From contig PCDI01000003.1 of NCBI GenBank assembly GCA_002778195.1, forward strand, positions 248,001 to 312,000: 64,000 bases of DNA. Direction: 5' to 3'. The notes under the pieces were generated by a model. It searched no databases, was not told where the DNA came from, and saw only the letters and a list, made by a program, of their open reading frames with translations. Positions 43,380-54,604 of this stretch are shown piece after piece. A program made the translations under genes and the position numbers. The first letter of the stretch is position 1; every line of letters begins with the position of its first letter. This DNA comes from Raffaelea ambrosiae (taxonomy: Eukaryota; Ascomycota; Sordariomycetes; Ophiostomatales; Ophiostomataceae).

Positions 43380-44390
43380 GGAGAGAGAGGAAGGTGGAGA
43401 GAAAGAGGAAGGTAGAGAGGAAGAGGACGGTGGAGAGGAAGAAAGGAAGACTGGGGGAGTGGAAGACTGGGTGGAGAGGAAGGTTTCTGTGATGGGATTG
43501 GATGTGGAACTGTTTCTGTTTTGGTTTTTGTTTTTTGTTTTTTTTCCTTTTTCCTTGTTTTCACCAAAGATTTCGTAACGTTGGTTTGCAATGCCAGTTT
43601 TTTGTTTTCCGCCTCTCGTTTTCTTTCTCTTCGATCCCTGTGGTTTAGATGTGTACTTTCCTCTTGGGTACCTTTTCTTTCCCCGTTTTCGATTGTTTGT
43701 TTCTTTGTTCTGAGAACCTGTTGTTCTTTCTCTTTTTTTTTCCGTCCCTTGTTTCTCTTGTTTTCTGTCTTTTGGGAGTAGGCCTCGTTGTGTTTTCCGT
43801 TTTTTTTGTTTTGTTTTGTTTTTCGTCTCTTCCGAGTCTTCGCTCCCATGTAACTAGTAGCAGTAGTATGAATTTGGATTTCGTTTTGTTCAACCCCATT
43901 GGTGCGGTCTTTCCCAAGCGCCGCCCAAATACGCATCGTCTCTCACATGCGATTCCGTTTTCCGCTTCCTTCCCCACAGGGATAGCTTCTTGCCCTTTCC
44001 GAAATCGACGACACACCGTAGCCCCATGTGCCCTTCCTTTTTTGGCTCGTTGGAGCTAGCCGTGCCCATGCCTCCTCTTACCCCTCACGACGTCTGCCGG
44101 CCCAGTGCCCAAAAAAACACCAAGACAATATAGAAAAATCGTGCCCATGCACAGCAACAGCCGCGGATCAAGAAAAAGACGTACATGTATGAGTAGAGTG
44201 CCCGCCACAACAGCCGTGCCCGCTCCCTCCTCCTGGGCTCGTTTCCAGGTTTTTGTCGGATGCTATAGCCGATTCACACACACCAAAAATAAAAAAACCC
44301 ACTGTCTCAGACGCCCGGCAATTGCGCAGTGGAACATTGGCAAGCTTGGTGGCAAGTCTCTGGCGACGCCCGTGTCCAACGACCACTGAC
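43380..44390. other. Intergenic region with a purine-rich then T-rich 3' flank
   Basis: GGA/GAA-rich repeats directly follow the Snt1-like stop (43380-43480), then T-rich sequence to about 43860. The open frames on both strands here are compositional; no gene is supported. Confidence 0.55.
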
Positions 44391-44402
44391 ATATATATAT
44401 AC
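44391..44402 (+). promoter_or_regulatory. TATA-like element of the beta-lactamase-fold gene
   Basis: The sequence atatatatatac begins 55 bp upstream of the ATG at 44446. It is a plausible TATA region, though simple TA repeats also occur by chance. Confidence 0.35.
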
Positions 44403-44445
44403 ACATATCGAGTTGCAACTGGCTCAGACCGGGACTCTTGTACCC

Positions 44446-45820
44446 ATGTCGTCCAAACACCTCGCCATGGCCGCACAGTTCGACCAGCTCCTTGCCCAGG
44501 CCGTCGCCGGCCGCGTCATCCCGGGCGTTGTGCTCGCCGCGGAGGATACATCGGGTGCGTCCGCGTGCCGGAACGCGCAGCAGCAGGGGGCGGCCCAGGC
44601 GCGCGAAGACGTGCGTCCGCCAGCTGGCTAACACTTTTGCACCTTGTGCCGCAGGCCACCTCCGCTATGAAAAGGTCCTGGGCGCCTCGTCGGTCGAGCC
44701 CGGCCAGGAGCAGGCGGCCGCGCTGACGCGCGACTCCGTCTTCACCCTCATGTCCATGTCCAAGATCGTCACCGCCATCGCCGTCCTGCAGGCCGTCGAC
44801 CGGGGCCTCGTGGCCGACCTCGACGCCGACGTCGCCCCCGTCCTGCCCGAGCTCGCCGCCCAAAAGGTCCTCGTCGGCTTCGCCGGCGACGACGACGACG
44901 ACGACGACGGAGCCCCCGTCTTTGCGGACCGCCAGCACCCCATCACCCTGCGCCAGCTGCTGACCCACAGCGCCGGCGTCGGCTACGACTTTCTGACCCC
45001 GTCGCTGGTCGCGTACCGCGCCTGGCTCAAGGACCACGCCGGGCCCGGCGTCGCCCGCCCGCCCAAGATCGCCGCCGACCCGCCCTCCGTGGAGGCCCGC
45101 TTCGACATGCCCCTCGTCTTCCAGCCGGGCCACGGCTGGACCTACGGCGCCGGCCTCGACTGGGCCGGCCGCTACCTCGAGCGCGTCGCCGGCCAGCCCC
45201 TGGAGGACATCCTCGTCCACACCATCTTGGCGCCCCTCGGCCTCCCCCCCGGCAGCCTCACCTTCCACCCGGACCGCTACCCCGCCGTCCAGGCCCGCAT
45301 GTGGCACTCCCTGCCCGTGCGCCCGGACCCCGACGGGCCCGTCGTCCACGCCGCCCCCATCTTCAAGCCGCCCCGCGCCGCCCTCGGCGGCCAGGGCCTC
45401 TTTGGCGACGCGCCGTCGTACCTGCGCGTGCTCCTGTCGCTGCTGCGCGACGACGGCGTCCTGCTGCGCCCGGACACCGCCCAGCTGCTGTTCACGCCGC
45501 AGCTGGGCACCGACGCGGCGCGCCAGGCGCTGCTGGCGTCCATGGCCGAGCCGGACTGGGTGGTCGGCGTGGTGCCGGACACGGGCGGCGAGTACGACTG
45601 GAGCCTGGCGGGCCTGCTGGTCACGGGCCCGTCGCACCCCTACCGGAAGCCGGGCGCCGTGCTGTGGGGCGGCGCCATCAACCTGGCGTGGATCGTGGAC
45701 CGCAAGGCCGGGCTGGCCGCCGTCTTCTTCACCAACCTGCAGCCGCCCGCCGACGTCCAGACGCGGGAGCTGATGCGCGCATGGGAGACGTTTATCTACC
45801 CGCAGGTGCCAAAGCTGTAG
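44446..45820 (+). CDS. Beta-lactamase/esterase-fold serine hydrolase
   Basis: Exons 44446-44554 and 44655-45820, 424 aa. The 100-bp GT-AG intron (phase 1) separates a 36-residue first exon with VAGRVIPGVVLAAEDTSG from the rest. The class C beta-lactamase/penicillin-binding-protein fold is shown by the SxxK catalytic motif in FTLMSMSKIVTAIAV (Ser70, Lys73), LRQLLTHSAGVGYDFLTPS, and FQPGHGWTYGAGLDWAGRYL, where a Tyr (about 200) stands in the second catalytic motif. Fungal members include lovastatin transesterase-like and family VIII esterase-like enzymes acting on esters or amides; the substrate is unknown. A run of seven Asp (about 115-121) sits in a loop before the HSAG block. No signal peptide, so cytosolic by inference. 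Codon use is strongly GC-rich. Confidence 0.88.
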
Positions 45821-46404
45821 GAAAGGGAAAGAGGAAGGGTCCTGCTTGTATTGACAAGGACTGGGTTGTCTACTGCATCCACATTTCACTGCCACTGAGA
45901 AACGGCATCGTTCCATGCTTCTCTCGGTTCACTCTTCGTCGAGCTCCCCCAAAGAAATAAATTAAAAGGTGAATATATCTGATCAACCTGGTTGTTGTTA
46001 CCACACAATATAGAGTTTCCTTTCCTTCCTAGTCGTATGAGCCCGTAAATAATGGGGGGGGGGGACAAGTCCCCGAGGGAAAAATAAGCAAAACAAAAAC
46101 AACACAACATGAGAGAACAGAAGAACAGGGTACAGCATAATAAAAATGGGAGGCGCTCGCAAACGATGCATTCCTGGCGATAGCGTGTGAAAGGATGTCG
46201 CAGTGGTCCAAAACAAAAGGGATAGTGTAAAGCGTCGACCACAACGCAAGGGAGAAACAACAACAAAAAAGACAATGGAATGTCCATAGAAAAGGGGGGT
46301 ATAATGTGAATGTGCTTGCTTTTGCCAGTCTCGACAACACCAGCTCTCACAACACGCAACCGCCAGACCCATCATCAGAAATCTCATCATGTCATGCTGG
46401 CCAC
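45821..46404. other. Convergent intergenic region
   Basis: About 580 bp between the 3' ends of the serine-hydrolase and Bud6 genes. It contains a G run at about 46053-46062 and A-rich sequence. No gene is supported. Confidence 0.55.
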
Positions 46405-49400
46405 TCATGCCGTGCTGGCGACGGCCTCGGTGGCCGCCGTGCCTTCACCGCCCGCCGCAGTGTGGTGGTCGGCCCCGTCGTGCGCCTCGGCTGCGTCTGC
46501 AAACACATCTGCGTCGTCGTCGCCAGCAACAGCAGCCCCAGCCGCTGCATCGCCGCCTTCTTCGCCTTCGCCTTCGCCGAAGCCAAACTCGTCTCCCTCG
46601 GGCGGCAGGTCCATGAAATACCCGTTCTGCCGCTCCCACACCTCGCGCCGGATCCGGTCTTCCTTGGCCTTGCGTATCCGCTCCACCTCCTCGAACCCGC
46701 CCGACTTCTTCAGCTTGCCCTCCTCCACAAAGTCGGTCAGCTCGCGCAGCAGGGGGTTGATCTGCCGGCTCTCCAGCTCCTTCTGCCGCAGCTTCTCGGC
46801 CCGCTCAATCGCCTCCAGCCGGTTCTCGTGGTTCGGCTGCAGCGCCCGCACCTCGCCCAGCACGCCTTCCCGGGCCGTGCTCGGGTCCACTGTGACGTTT
46901 TCGCCGATGCTCTTGAGGCCGCGCGACAGCTGGCGCGAGATCAGAGAGACGCCGGGCAGGAGCGCCTCGGCTGGCGCGTTGCCATTGGCCCCGGCATCCT
47001 TCATCTGCTCCTTGGTGGCCTGCTCGACCAGCGCAAAGGTCTCGGAAGCCTTCTCCAGGTCGTCCTGCAAGTCGACCAGCAGGTCCTCGGCCATCTGCAG
47101 CTCGTCCCGGCCCTTGCACACCTCCTCGAGCTCCTTCTCCCAGATCTTGGTCCACACCGGCTTGTCGCGCTTCATGTTCTCTTCCATCTTCTTAAGATCC
47201 TTGGTGATCTGCGTAATGTCCTTGGTCACAGCCTCCAGCTGGCGCGGCCGAGGCCGCACGCCACGGTGCACCACGTCCTTGCGGAGGTCCTCCACGAGAT
47301 CCTGCAGGTCGTCCACCTTGGTCACCAGCCGGTCGGACTCGGCACTCAGCTTCTTGCGCCCGTCGGCCACCATCGCCTGGCCCTGGCCGCCCTCCACATC
47401 GGGAATCGTAGCTTGGAGCGCAGCTGCCTTGACATTGGCCGCCTTGTTGCGCAGGGATGTCATCGAGCTCTCCACGTCCGACTGGAAGTTCGAGTAGGTC
47501 TGTCGCAGGACCGCAAGGTCGCGTCGGAGGTTCTGCAGCTCGGCAATTTGCGGGTTAGAGAACCGCTGGATCCGGCTCGAGACCGACCCAGACGTCGTCA
47601 CACCGGTCGATCTTGGCGAGTCGGCCGGCGGCGTCATCGGCTGTGCCGGCCCGGCCGCAGCGATGCGGGCCATCTCCTTGGACGCTTCCTGCTGGCGATC
47701 CGAAACCCGCTGCAGGGCCGCGCCCTGCTCGTCGACGTTCTGCTTGACCTGGAGCACCATCGACTTCAGCGAGCCGATGCCGTCGTCAAAGTGGCGCTTC
47801 ACTTCGTCGAGCTGTTCCACATTCAGCGCCAGCACCGTGCGGTCCTTGATGTCGGCCAAGTCCTCCAGCTCGTGGCGCACGCCTGAGACGGGATCCTGGA
47901 TGTAGATCTCTGGCAGGTCGGCTCCGTTTTGCTGTGTGTTCCAGGAAAACTTTTCGATAAAAGCCAGCTGGAGACGGCCAATGGTCAGCTCGTCGTAGCC
48001 CTCGGGCAACACAAACTTCTTGACCTTGGACTTGTACTGCAGGAACAGCGTCAGCTCCTTGGTCTCTGGTTGTGGCGACGGTTCCGGCGAAATGTTGCCC
48101 GGTTTTTCCTCGGGTGCTGAGGCCGCCGGAGCAGCAGCAGCGGCAGTAGCAGTAGTAGTCCGTGCAAGAACCGGGCTCTCGGCTCGGAGCTGGGCGGCCA
48201 CATCCTCGATCAGCGGTTTTTCGCTTGGCCGTCTTGATGGCGGCAGCTTGCTCTCGTCTTCGTCCATGACCGGCATCGGAGGCATCAGATCGACAGGTCC
48301 GTTCAGAGTCGCACTAGGTTGGGGGTATTTGTCGTCGGGCGTCCTTGCGATGGGGCTCTCGTCACGTCGGGTGGCGGCATCGCCGTTGCTCACGACAACC
48401 TCCTTCTCGTCGGCGCCAAGGTCCCTCTCCTCCGACACACGGTCCGGGACGCGCATGGGAGACGAGTCGTAGGCCTGGCGTTGCTGGGAGGAGCCGCTGC
48501 GGCTGTGGCGATTGTTCTTCATATTTTCCCGCACCTGCATCGCCCGCATCGACTCGCGGACTTCGCCACGGCCCCGGTTGGGAATCGGCGTGTTCTGTGG
48601 TGGCAGCATCGGAACGCCTGCTGAAAAGCTGCTGCCGAGGTGCTTTTGGATCTGGTACTGGGAGTATCGCCGGGAGGCTCGGCGCTCGAGGTGGTCGCCG
48701 TTGCGCTGCAGGGCCATGAAGGCGCTCTGCTGAGCCTTGGGCGGTGGCGGCGGAGGAAAGGAGTCGATGTTCAGGTCGCCTGGCGTCGATGATGTGCTGG
48801 TCGTCGTCGAGCCGCCTTCGGTGCTCGAGTATGGCGGGAGAACGGGCATGTTTTGCATCGTCGAGCTGGACAGGCTGGACTGGTCAGAGCTCAACGAGGC
48901 CAGAGACTGCTCTCTTGGCGGAATGTACCGCCGGCTGGGTGACGTGTTCTTGGCGCTGGCCGCCTCGTCGCGCATTTGCTGCTGCGACGAGATGTGTTGC
49001 GGTTGGTAGCCGTTCTCGATCCCCTCATTCAGCATCGACGTCAGGCCCGAGCCCGTGCTGCCGGATGTGCTCATGCTGGTTGTCCGCCCGACATCGGCCG
49101 AGCCCGTCGTCGAGCTGCTCTCGCGTTCGCGTGCTTGTTTGGAGCGCAGCTTCTGTTGTTTCCGCTTGAGGCCGTGGAGGAGGTTGATGATGATGTCGCG
49201 GATGCGAGGGAGGTATTTCTCGAGGCTTTCGCTGCTGGCCTCTTGGCTGAGGGTGGCTTCGAGGATGTTGCGCAGCAGTTCGGGCACGTTGCCCAGGTCG
49301 GACGTGTCGACGTTGATGGCGGTAAAGGCACGACAAGCCATATTAAATTCGTAGCCTAGACGCACATAGACGTCGGACACCTGCGTGTCCGTTGCCTGGC

Positions 49401-50120
49401 CGCGGGACCATTGTGTGAGGGTCTCCAGCAGCTGCTTGGTCGCGACGAGGAGGTGGGTGACGCTCTTTTCGATCTGGGAGAGCGGCACGCTGGAGCTGGA
49501 GCTGCTGGAGGTCTTTGCCAAAGGCATCGTTAGTATACGTGTATGCTGCAGTCGAGGAGAGGCGGTGACGGTCCGAAATGGAAAACAAAGCAAAGCCAAC
49601 AAAAGCAAACAAAGAGCAAAGTAGACAAGGCGGTAAACGGAAAAGCGCATGTGAAGACCGACCACAAAAAAGATAAAATGAAGGGTAGGAAAACAAAGCA
49701 AAGCAAAGCAAACAACAGGTGAGAAGGAGCCAAGCGGCAGGCGAAGCCATGTGGCAGGGAAGACAGAAAAAGAGGGTCGCTGGCGGTGCAGCGTGTGTGT
49801 CATGGGGAAAGTCGGTGCGGCAATAATAAGGCGATGGCATAAGGTTTCATGTTCAGGCAATGGGAAGAGGGGGGGCGTGGAGGGAAGCAACACGTCACGA
49901 ACGACGTCCGGCGAAGGCCAGCAGCAGTACTCACATTTGCCCTCTTTGTGCTGGAGCTGCCGGGGGCAGAACGATTTGACGCCGTGGACGACCGGGGAGC
50001 AGGCGCGACAGGCCCAGCGATGCCGCCAGCTGGCGATATTGTGCGCCCAGGCATCTGACCAGCATCTGCGCCCGGAGATCGGCGCTGGGGATGCCGCTGC
50101 AGCGAGCCTGAGGACTGCAT
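46405..50120 (-). CDS. BUD6: Bud6/Aip3 actin-interacting polarity protein
   Basis: Proposed two exons, 50120-49935 and 49512-46405, 1,097 aa. Exon 2 opens with SSSVPLSQIEKSVTHLLVAT then KQLLETLTQWSRGQATDTQV, the start of the AIP3 domain. The middle is Ser/Pro-rich, and the C-terminal half is a helical coiled-coil region that in yeast binds actin and formin Bni1 to stimulate cable nucleation at the tip and bud neck. Exon 1 encodes a Pro/Ser-rich leader (MQSSGSLQRHPQRRSPGADA ... APGSSSTKRAN) and ends at donor AAT|gtgagt. The 422-bp intron has a perfect TACTAAC branch box (49529-49535) and acceptor ggcaaag. The ATG at 49527 therefore probably lies inside the intron. The last exon ends in an Ala/Gly/Glu-rich acidic tail. 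Confidence 0.85.
49513..49934 (-). other. 422-bp intron of the Bud6 gene
   Basis: Donor AAT|gtgagtact, branch box TACTAAC, acceptor caaag|acc; both exon ends are phase 0. It is by far the longest intron in the window, and its TACTAAC matches the yeast consensus exactly. Confidence 0.7.
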
Positions 50121-51809
50121 GGTTGTTGTTCGGGCAAGGGGGAGGGGGGGCAGGGCGTCAGTTGCGCCGCCCGGGCGTTCGGGGGGCGAGAAGGGTCAGT
50201 CGACGTGGAGATGTCGCGCAGGACAAGGCCTGGGGAGGAGAGAAGCCGAAAGATAGCGATTGCAGAATCGGGCTCGGATCGACAGTTGGGTGGCGGCAGA
50301 GCTGAAACGGCGACAGCGGCTGAACAAAGGCGTGCGGCGCCTGAAATGCGAGGATGCTGTGCGGTTGGGAAGCGCAAGGGCAAGGGCCCAACAGAAGACT
50401 CGACAGTAAAGAAAGGGGGTCGACGTCGACGTCCAACGTCGGAGGGGGGTTGTCGCTCGTGAGCGGCTGATCGGAGGAAAAGACGGGGCAGAAGCAGTGA
50501 TGGGCGAGCCGGCCAAATACCAAAAACACAGCAGTGCAGGGCGCTGCGGCCGTCGGAAACCGGGGCAGACGGCTCGGTTGCCAGCGACGAAACCGTCAGG
50601 GATAAAGTCGTCGTTCAGGCGCGTGCGGATGCGGAGTGTGCCGGGGATCACAAAGGGACAGCCGCACAAGGAGAGTTTCTGGACGGCGTGTTTTTTTGGG
50701 CCAGAGTACGGGAAAGAAGGATGCAGCACAAAATGGAGGGAGCAACCGCCCACCACGGCCCCTGAAAAGTGGACCCTGGCCATCATGTGCGCCACAGGTG
50801 GCTCGTGATGACGTTAGTCATCGCGACAGAGGGGGTGTCTTCCGGAAGAGGCAACAGGTGCAACGAGAAAGGTCGCCCAGCGAAGAGCTGGACGGACAGA
50901 TCTCAGGGGAGACAGGAGACAATGCAAGAAACGGGGGTGAAAGGAATAGAGCGAAGGGGCGTATGAACCGTGAAGAGGGCAAAAAAACAGTTAGAAACAA
51001 GTTTTGCGTCTGATTTCGTGTCGTGTTGCAATGTATTGATTGACATGTATTCTTCTTTTTTTTGTTATTTTTTGTTATTTTTTATCTTATTTTTTTTGCC
51101 TTTAACAACTGTTGCTCCAATTCTGCAAGAAGCCACCAACGTATTAGCCAAAGCCGACAGCAAGAGCCGTCCTGACCTGCTTTCGCCTTCCTTCTGGCCC
51201 TCCTTCTGGCCCGATCCCTGCAGCTGCGCAACCACCATCCTCCAGACTGCAGGTCTCGATTCCCAATGCAACCCGTGTTGCTTGGTAACGCCGCCGTATC
51301 TCAGTCGACTTCCCTGCACATGCAGGATGGAGAGGCCGTATTTTCGCACCTGCATTGATTAAGCTTGTTTTCTGTCCAATGAGGACCGCTCCTGTTTTCG
51401 TGTGTTGGCCGCGAAGCACAAGAAACAAGAAACACGCATCCTCCCAAAGCAGGCGTGTAACCGGGAACGCACCTGGGAGGGTTCTCCGGTCCCACTGCAC
51501 AGATCTCCACGAATCGAGGCTCGCAATGGTAGCTAACAAAAACATGGATGGAAACCTGGTGTGGATGGCCAGCCTCCAGGCTTTCCTGGGCTTTTCTTTG
51601 ACGCCTCTCGACGCTCGCTGACTCTTTATGAGTCTCTGACGCTTCCTTTGCCTCCTTCCCAACCACGTCCTGGCCTCGCTAATTTATCCTGGACTCCCAG
51701 CTCACACAGCAGCAACGGTGCATCCGAACCTCCCAGCCCCCTAGAGGTGAACGAGAGGAAAACAGAGCCGGGGGCAACTATTAATAGAGGGCCCCAGTCC
51801 CCAACTCTC
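50121..51809. other. Intergenic region, no gene seen
   Basis: Long divergent flank of Bud6 and the GPI-type protein. Overlapping open frames on both strands lack motifs. T-rich tracts occur at 51055-51090. Confidence 0.5.
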
Positions 51810-51817
51810 TATATAAG
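51810..51817 (+). promoter_or_regulatory. TATA box of the Thr/Pro-rich surface protein gene
   Basis: TATATAAG, 185 bp upstream of the ATG at 52002, followed by a pyrimidine-rich leader (51915-52000) as seen in strongly expressed fungal genes. Confidence 0.6.
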
Positions 51818-52001
51818 AATGGTCCCAGTCCTGTTCTGGCCAGACTCTGGAGGCTCCATCAAGTCTTCCTCTCGTTCAGACTCTGCCTTAGACTCTGCCA
51901 ACTCCCAGTTCATACAAACACTTACACTCGTTATTTCTCGTCTTCTTTTTTGCGTCTAATCCTTCTCCTTCGTGTGCATTTCCCTTTCCCACCTCCACAC
52001 A

Positions 52002-52727
52002 ATGGCAGGCATGATGCATCACCTCGCTGCTCGTGGCTATGGTAGCTCTCCGGCGGCGTCGTTGACGTATGTGAGCACGCCCTGTGAGACAACAACAACC
52101 GTTCCAGTCACCATCACCGAAACAACGTGCGACGAATCCACGACAAGCTTCGTCGTCTCACCGACCACCTCGTACACGCCGCCGGTGCCCATCACAACCC
52201 CCAGCTCGGCTCCACCGGCAAGCACCCCGGAGACCACCCCGGAAACCACCCCGGAAACCACTCCGGCCACCTCTACCCCCGCACCGCCTCCGGAAACATC
52301 GTCTGAGACGACGGCGCCGGCCAGCTCCGTCCCGTATGTGCCTCCGACCTTCTCGACAGTCACCACGCCCGCTCCTCCGATCACCCCGACACCCCTTCCT
52401 GGGACCACCACGCCGGTGCCCCCTCCGGTGACGGCTCCCACAACAGCCCCACCGGCGGGCAACTCTACGTATGTGCCTCCTGCTTTGTCTAGCTCGACAG
52501 CCATCACCAGCCCCGTCGGCACAAGCAGCTATGCCGGTAGCAGTGGTGGCAATGCAACCATCACCCCTGCCTCTCCGACGTCATCCGTCGCTCCAGCGAG
52601 CAGTGCACCCCCGGCCTCGGCTTCGACAACGGCCGCTACTGGTGCTGCAGTCGCGCCTGTGACCAGCCTGAGGGGCATCCTATTTGGACTGTTCGTGGCA
52701 AGCGCCGTCAACGTAGTCCTGTTCTGA
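52002..52727 (+). CDS. Thr/Ser/Pro-rich GPI-type cell-surface protein
   Basis: Intronless 241-aa protein, mostly Thr, Ser, Pro and Ala, a likely heavily O-glycosylated stalk. A short N-terminal part has two cysteines (STPCETTTTVPVTITETTCD). A 4-residue repeat (TPET) is encoded by 12-bp units near 52224-52262. The C-terminus is a hydrophobic segment (LRGILFGLFVASAVNVVLF) after a small-residue region, as in GPI-attachment signals. Oddly, the N-terminus (MAGMMHHLAARGYGSSPAAS) has no hydrophobic signal peptide, although secretion would be needed for GPI anchoring. Either an upstream exon is missing, or it is tail-anchored. Function would be cell-wall structure or adhesion, by composition only. 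Confidence 0.75.
   Translation: MAGMMHHLAARGYGSSPAASLTYVSTPCETTTTVPVTITETTCDESTTSFVVSPTTSYTPPVPITTPSSAPPASTPETTPETTPETTPATSTPAPPPETSSETTAPASSVPYVPPTFSTVTTPAPPITPTPLPGTTTPVPPPVTAPTTAPPAGNSTYVPPALSSSTAITSPVGTSSYAGSSGGNATITPASPTSSVAPASSAPPASASTTAATGAAVAPVTSLRGILFGLFVASAVNVVLF
52224..52262 (+). repeat. 12-bp tandem repeat in the surface-protein gene
   Basis: About three copies of ACCCCGGAAACC, coding for TPETTPETTPET. Confidence 0.8.
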
Positions 52728-53269
52728 ACAGAGGACAATTAAAAAAAAAAGTCGAGAAAACATAGGGGTGGCGGAGAACAAACGATCTGGGAGGATGAAA
52801 CTTATGCCCTGTCTTGTATTCTGTCTTATGGACAAACTAATAATAACCTAATTCGCTTCACTACACTCTTTCAATAGCTAATTCCTTCTTTTGTTTCTTT
52901 GTTCTTAAGTAGGTAGTCAAAAATCATGCAAATGCAGTATTCCCTCCAATATTCAAGTCTAATAATACGAACAAACCAAAATTGGAAATTGGAAACATGA
53001 AACTTGCAGAATAACAACGCTTCCACAGAACTTGCTCAATGGCTTGTCGGGTCGATAGGCGTCCCAGTTCACTTTTTTTCCGCGTCTCCGAGAGTCGCTT
53101 CATAGCAGCCCATGGCGAGCAGTTTCTAAATGGTGCCCAGAACAGCCGCCAGAGGCTTGGGGCCATGAAAGGAGTCAGGAATGATCGCAGGAGATGTAAC
53201 TTGAATGCAATACTTATAAAGCATAGCCCGACGTCAGCAATATGGGCATGGTGGCATACGTAACCTCTG

Positions 53270-53495
53270 ACGCCGAGGCCACGGTCTCGTGCATGCTTGG
53301 CGACTGAGGCGGCCCATTCGAGCCCTTCGTTGACGGTGCAATTCGTCTTCGCTTTGCTGAAGTCTTCCAAGGCGTTCACAAAGACGGCCAGTTCCCTGGC
53401 GCCGCTGTCTGTGGCCATGTGGGTGCCCTGGCCATTGGGAACTTTGATCTCTGTGGTGGGAACGCTTGGAAGCAGTCGAAGCGAACAGCTGCAGT
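53270..53495 (-). pseudogene. HMG-CoA lyase-like relic
   Basis: One minus-strand frame reads LLPSVPTTEIKVPNGQGTHM then ATDSGARELAVFVNALEDFS, KAKTNCTVNEGLEWAASVAK and HARDRGLGVRGYV. This corresponds to the middle of HMG-CoA lyase: the VPN-x-x-G turn, the A-x-E-x-AVF strand, FSK-x-x-x-NC and the VRGYV strand. Family similarity stops abruptly where the cysteine-proline turn should follow. No N-terminal RDGLQNE motif or C-terminal GGCPY loop can be found nearby. The intact gene at 25381-26595 differs in this segment (for example SESFSRKNLNCD), so this looks like a decayed member of another subgroup and not a recent copy. Confidence 0.7.
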
Positions 53496-53499
53496 GTCA

Positions 53500-54600
53500 C
53501 CCGTATTTAGTTCGCCAAAGAGCCAGAGTCAATTGTTTCAGTTGTGGTGTATTTTGGGGCAACGACGAGTTGGCCACGGACAGGTCGGTCCGCACAACTG
53601 GTGCCAACTCGGTGCCGGCTTTGGAACTGTCTGGTAAGCAAAGCGATGTGAAACCTAGTCAAGTCGGAGGGGAAATGCACGGTGGCGGTGCCTGACGGAA
53701 TTCGAGGCTATCACAACCTTGTCCCCTGGCACAGATACGAGCTTGGTGCCACCTTCAGAGAAAAGCTCATCAGCTTTCTGTTTTCTTTCTCGTGCATGGA
53801 GCCCATTTTGTTTGCCACTCGCTTCCAGGTCCGGGCAGAGAATGGCAAGTTCTGTTTGGACGATGGGCTTGTAGTTACGTGCAAGATCTGTCCTGGGAGA
53901 GCCGTTCCCAGCGTACAGGTACCATGAACGGAACGTAAATCTCGTTCGCTGCAACAGCAATGAGTCTCGCGTCTCTGAGCCGCGTCTTTGAGCTTGGCTT
54001 TGGGCGTCTGGCCCCCTTCCAGCCGTACAGCTTGATCACGGGTGGTTCTACCACAGCAGACAAGGCAATCAAGGCAGTTGACGAGGCTAGGATCGATGGC
54101 CGCACTCAGATCGCCCTGACGCCGTCTGCTTGGCAGTGGACTGGCATATCGGATTGAGGCAAAGGGAACTATGAGCCATTAGCTCAGGTCACACAATAAT
54201 GACGTCAAGACAAGTGCATCAACGGGCAGCTGCCCCTCGCCAATCCAAAGAGACAGTGCCGTAATGGGTTAAATAATTAAGTGGTATCATGTAACCTATC
54301 TCACTCCACCTTACAGCAGCGATAGCAACATCTCTAGATCAAAAACCACCCATCAAGGAGCCTCAAGGCGCTTACACGTGCGCCAGGGTCACGCTCTATT
54401 GCTTGTGTAACATGGAAATTTATCTTCTGCCTTAAACAAAAAGACACAAACCCAGTTTCACATAAGAAAAACAACCCCCCCAGAAAAAGAGCCAGATTTC
54501 GAAAATCCTATCTCGCTTGTCTATGCAGTCTTCGCCAGATCTGTCGCCATTTCCCTCCCTCGAGACTCATTCTACCTCTAGCTTCGCTTTCACATTTTTT
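53500..54600. other. Gene-poor region, possible decayed coding sequence
   Basis: Short open frames on both strands, the longest near 53655-53960 and 53960-54157, carry protein-like pieces (for example SLITGGSTTADKAIKAVDEA on plus) but no family I recognise. From about 54160 the sequence is visibly more AT-rich than the flanking genes and shows nothing I can assign. Confidence 0.4.
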
Positions 54601-54604
54601 CAAA

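Noticed and set aside
43364..43936. Minus-strand 190-codon open frame full of Lys and Glu
   Set aside because: It is the reverse reading of a T-rich 3' flank.
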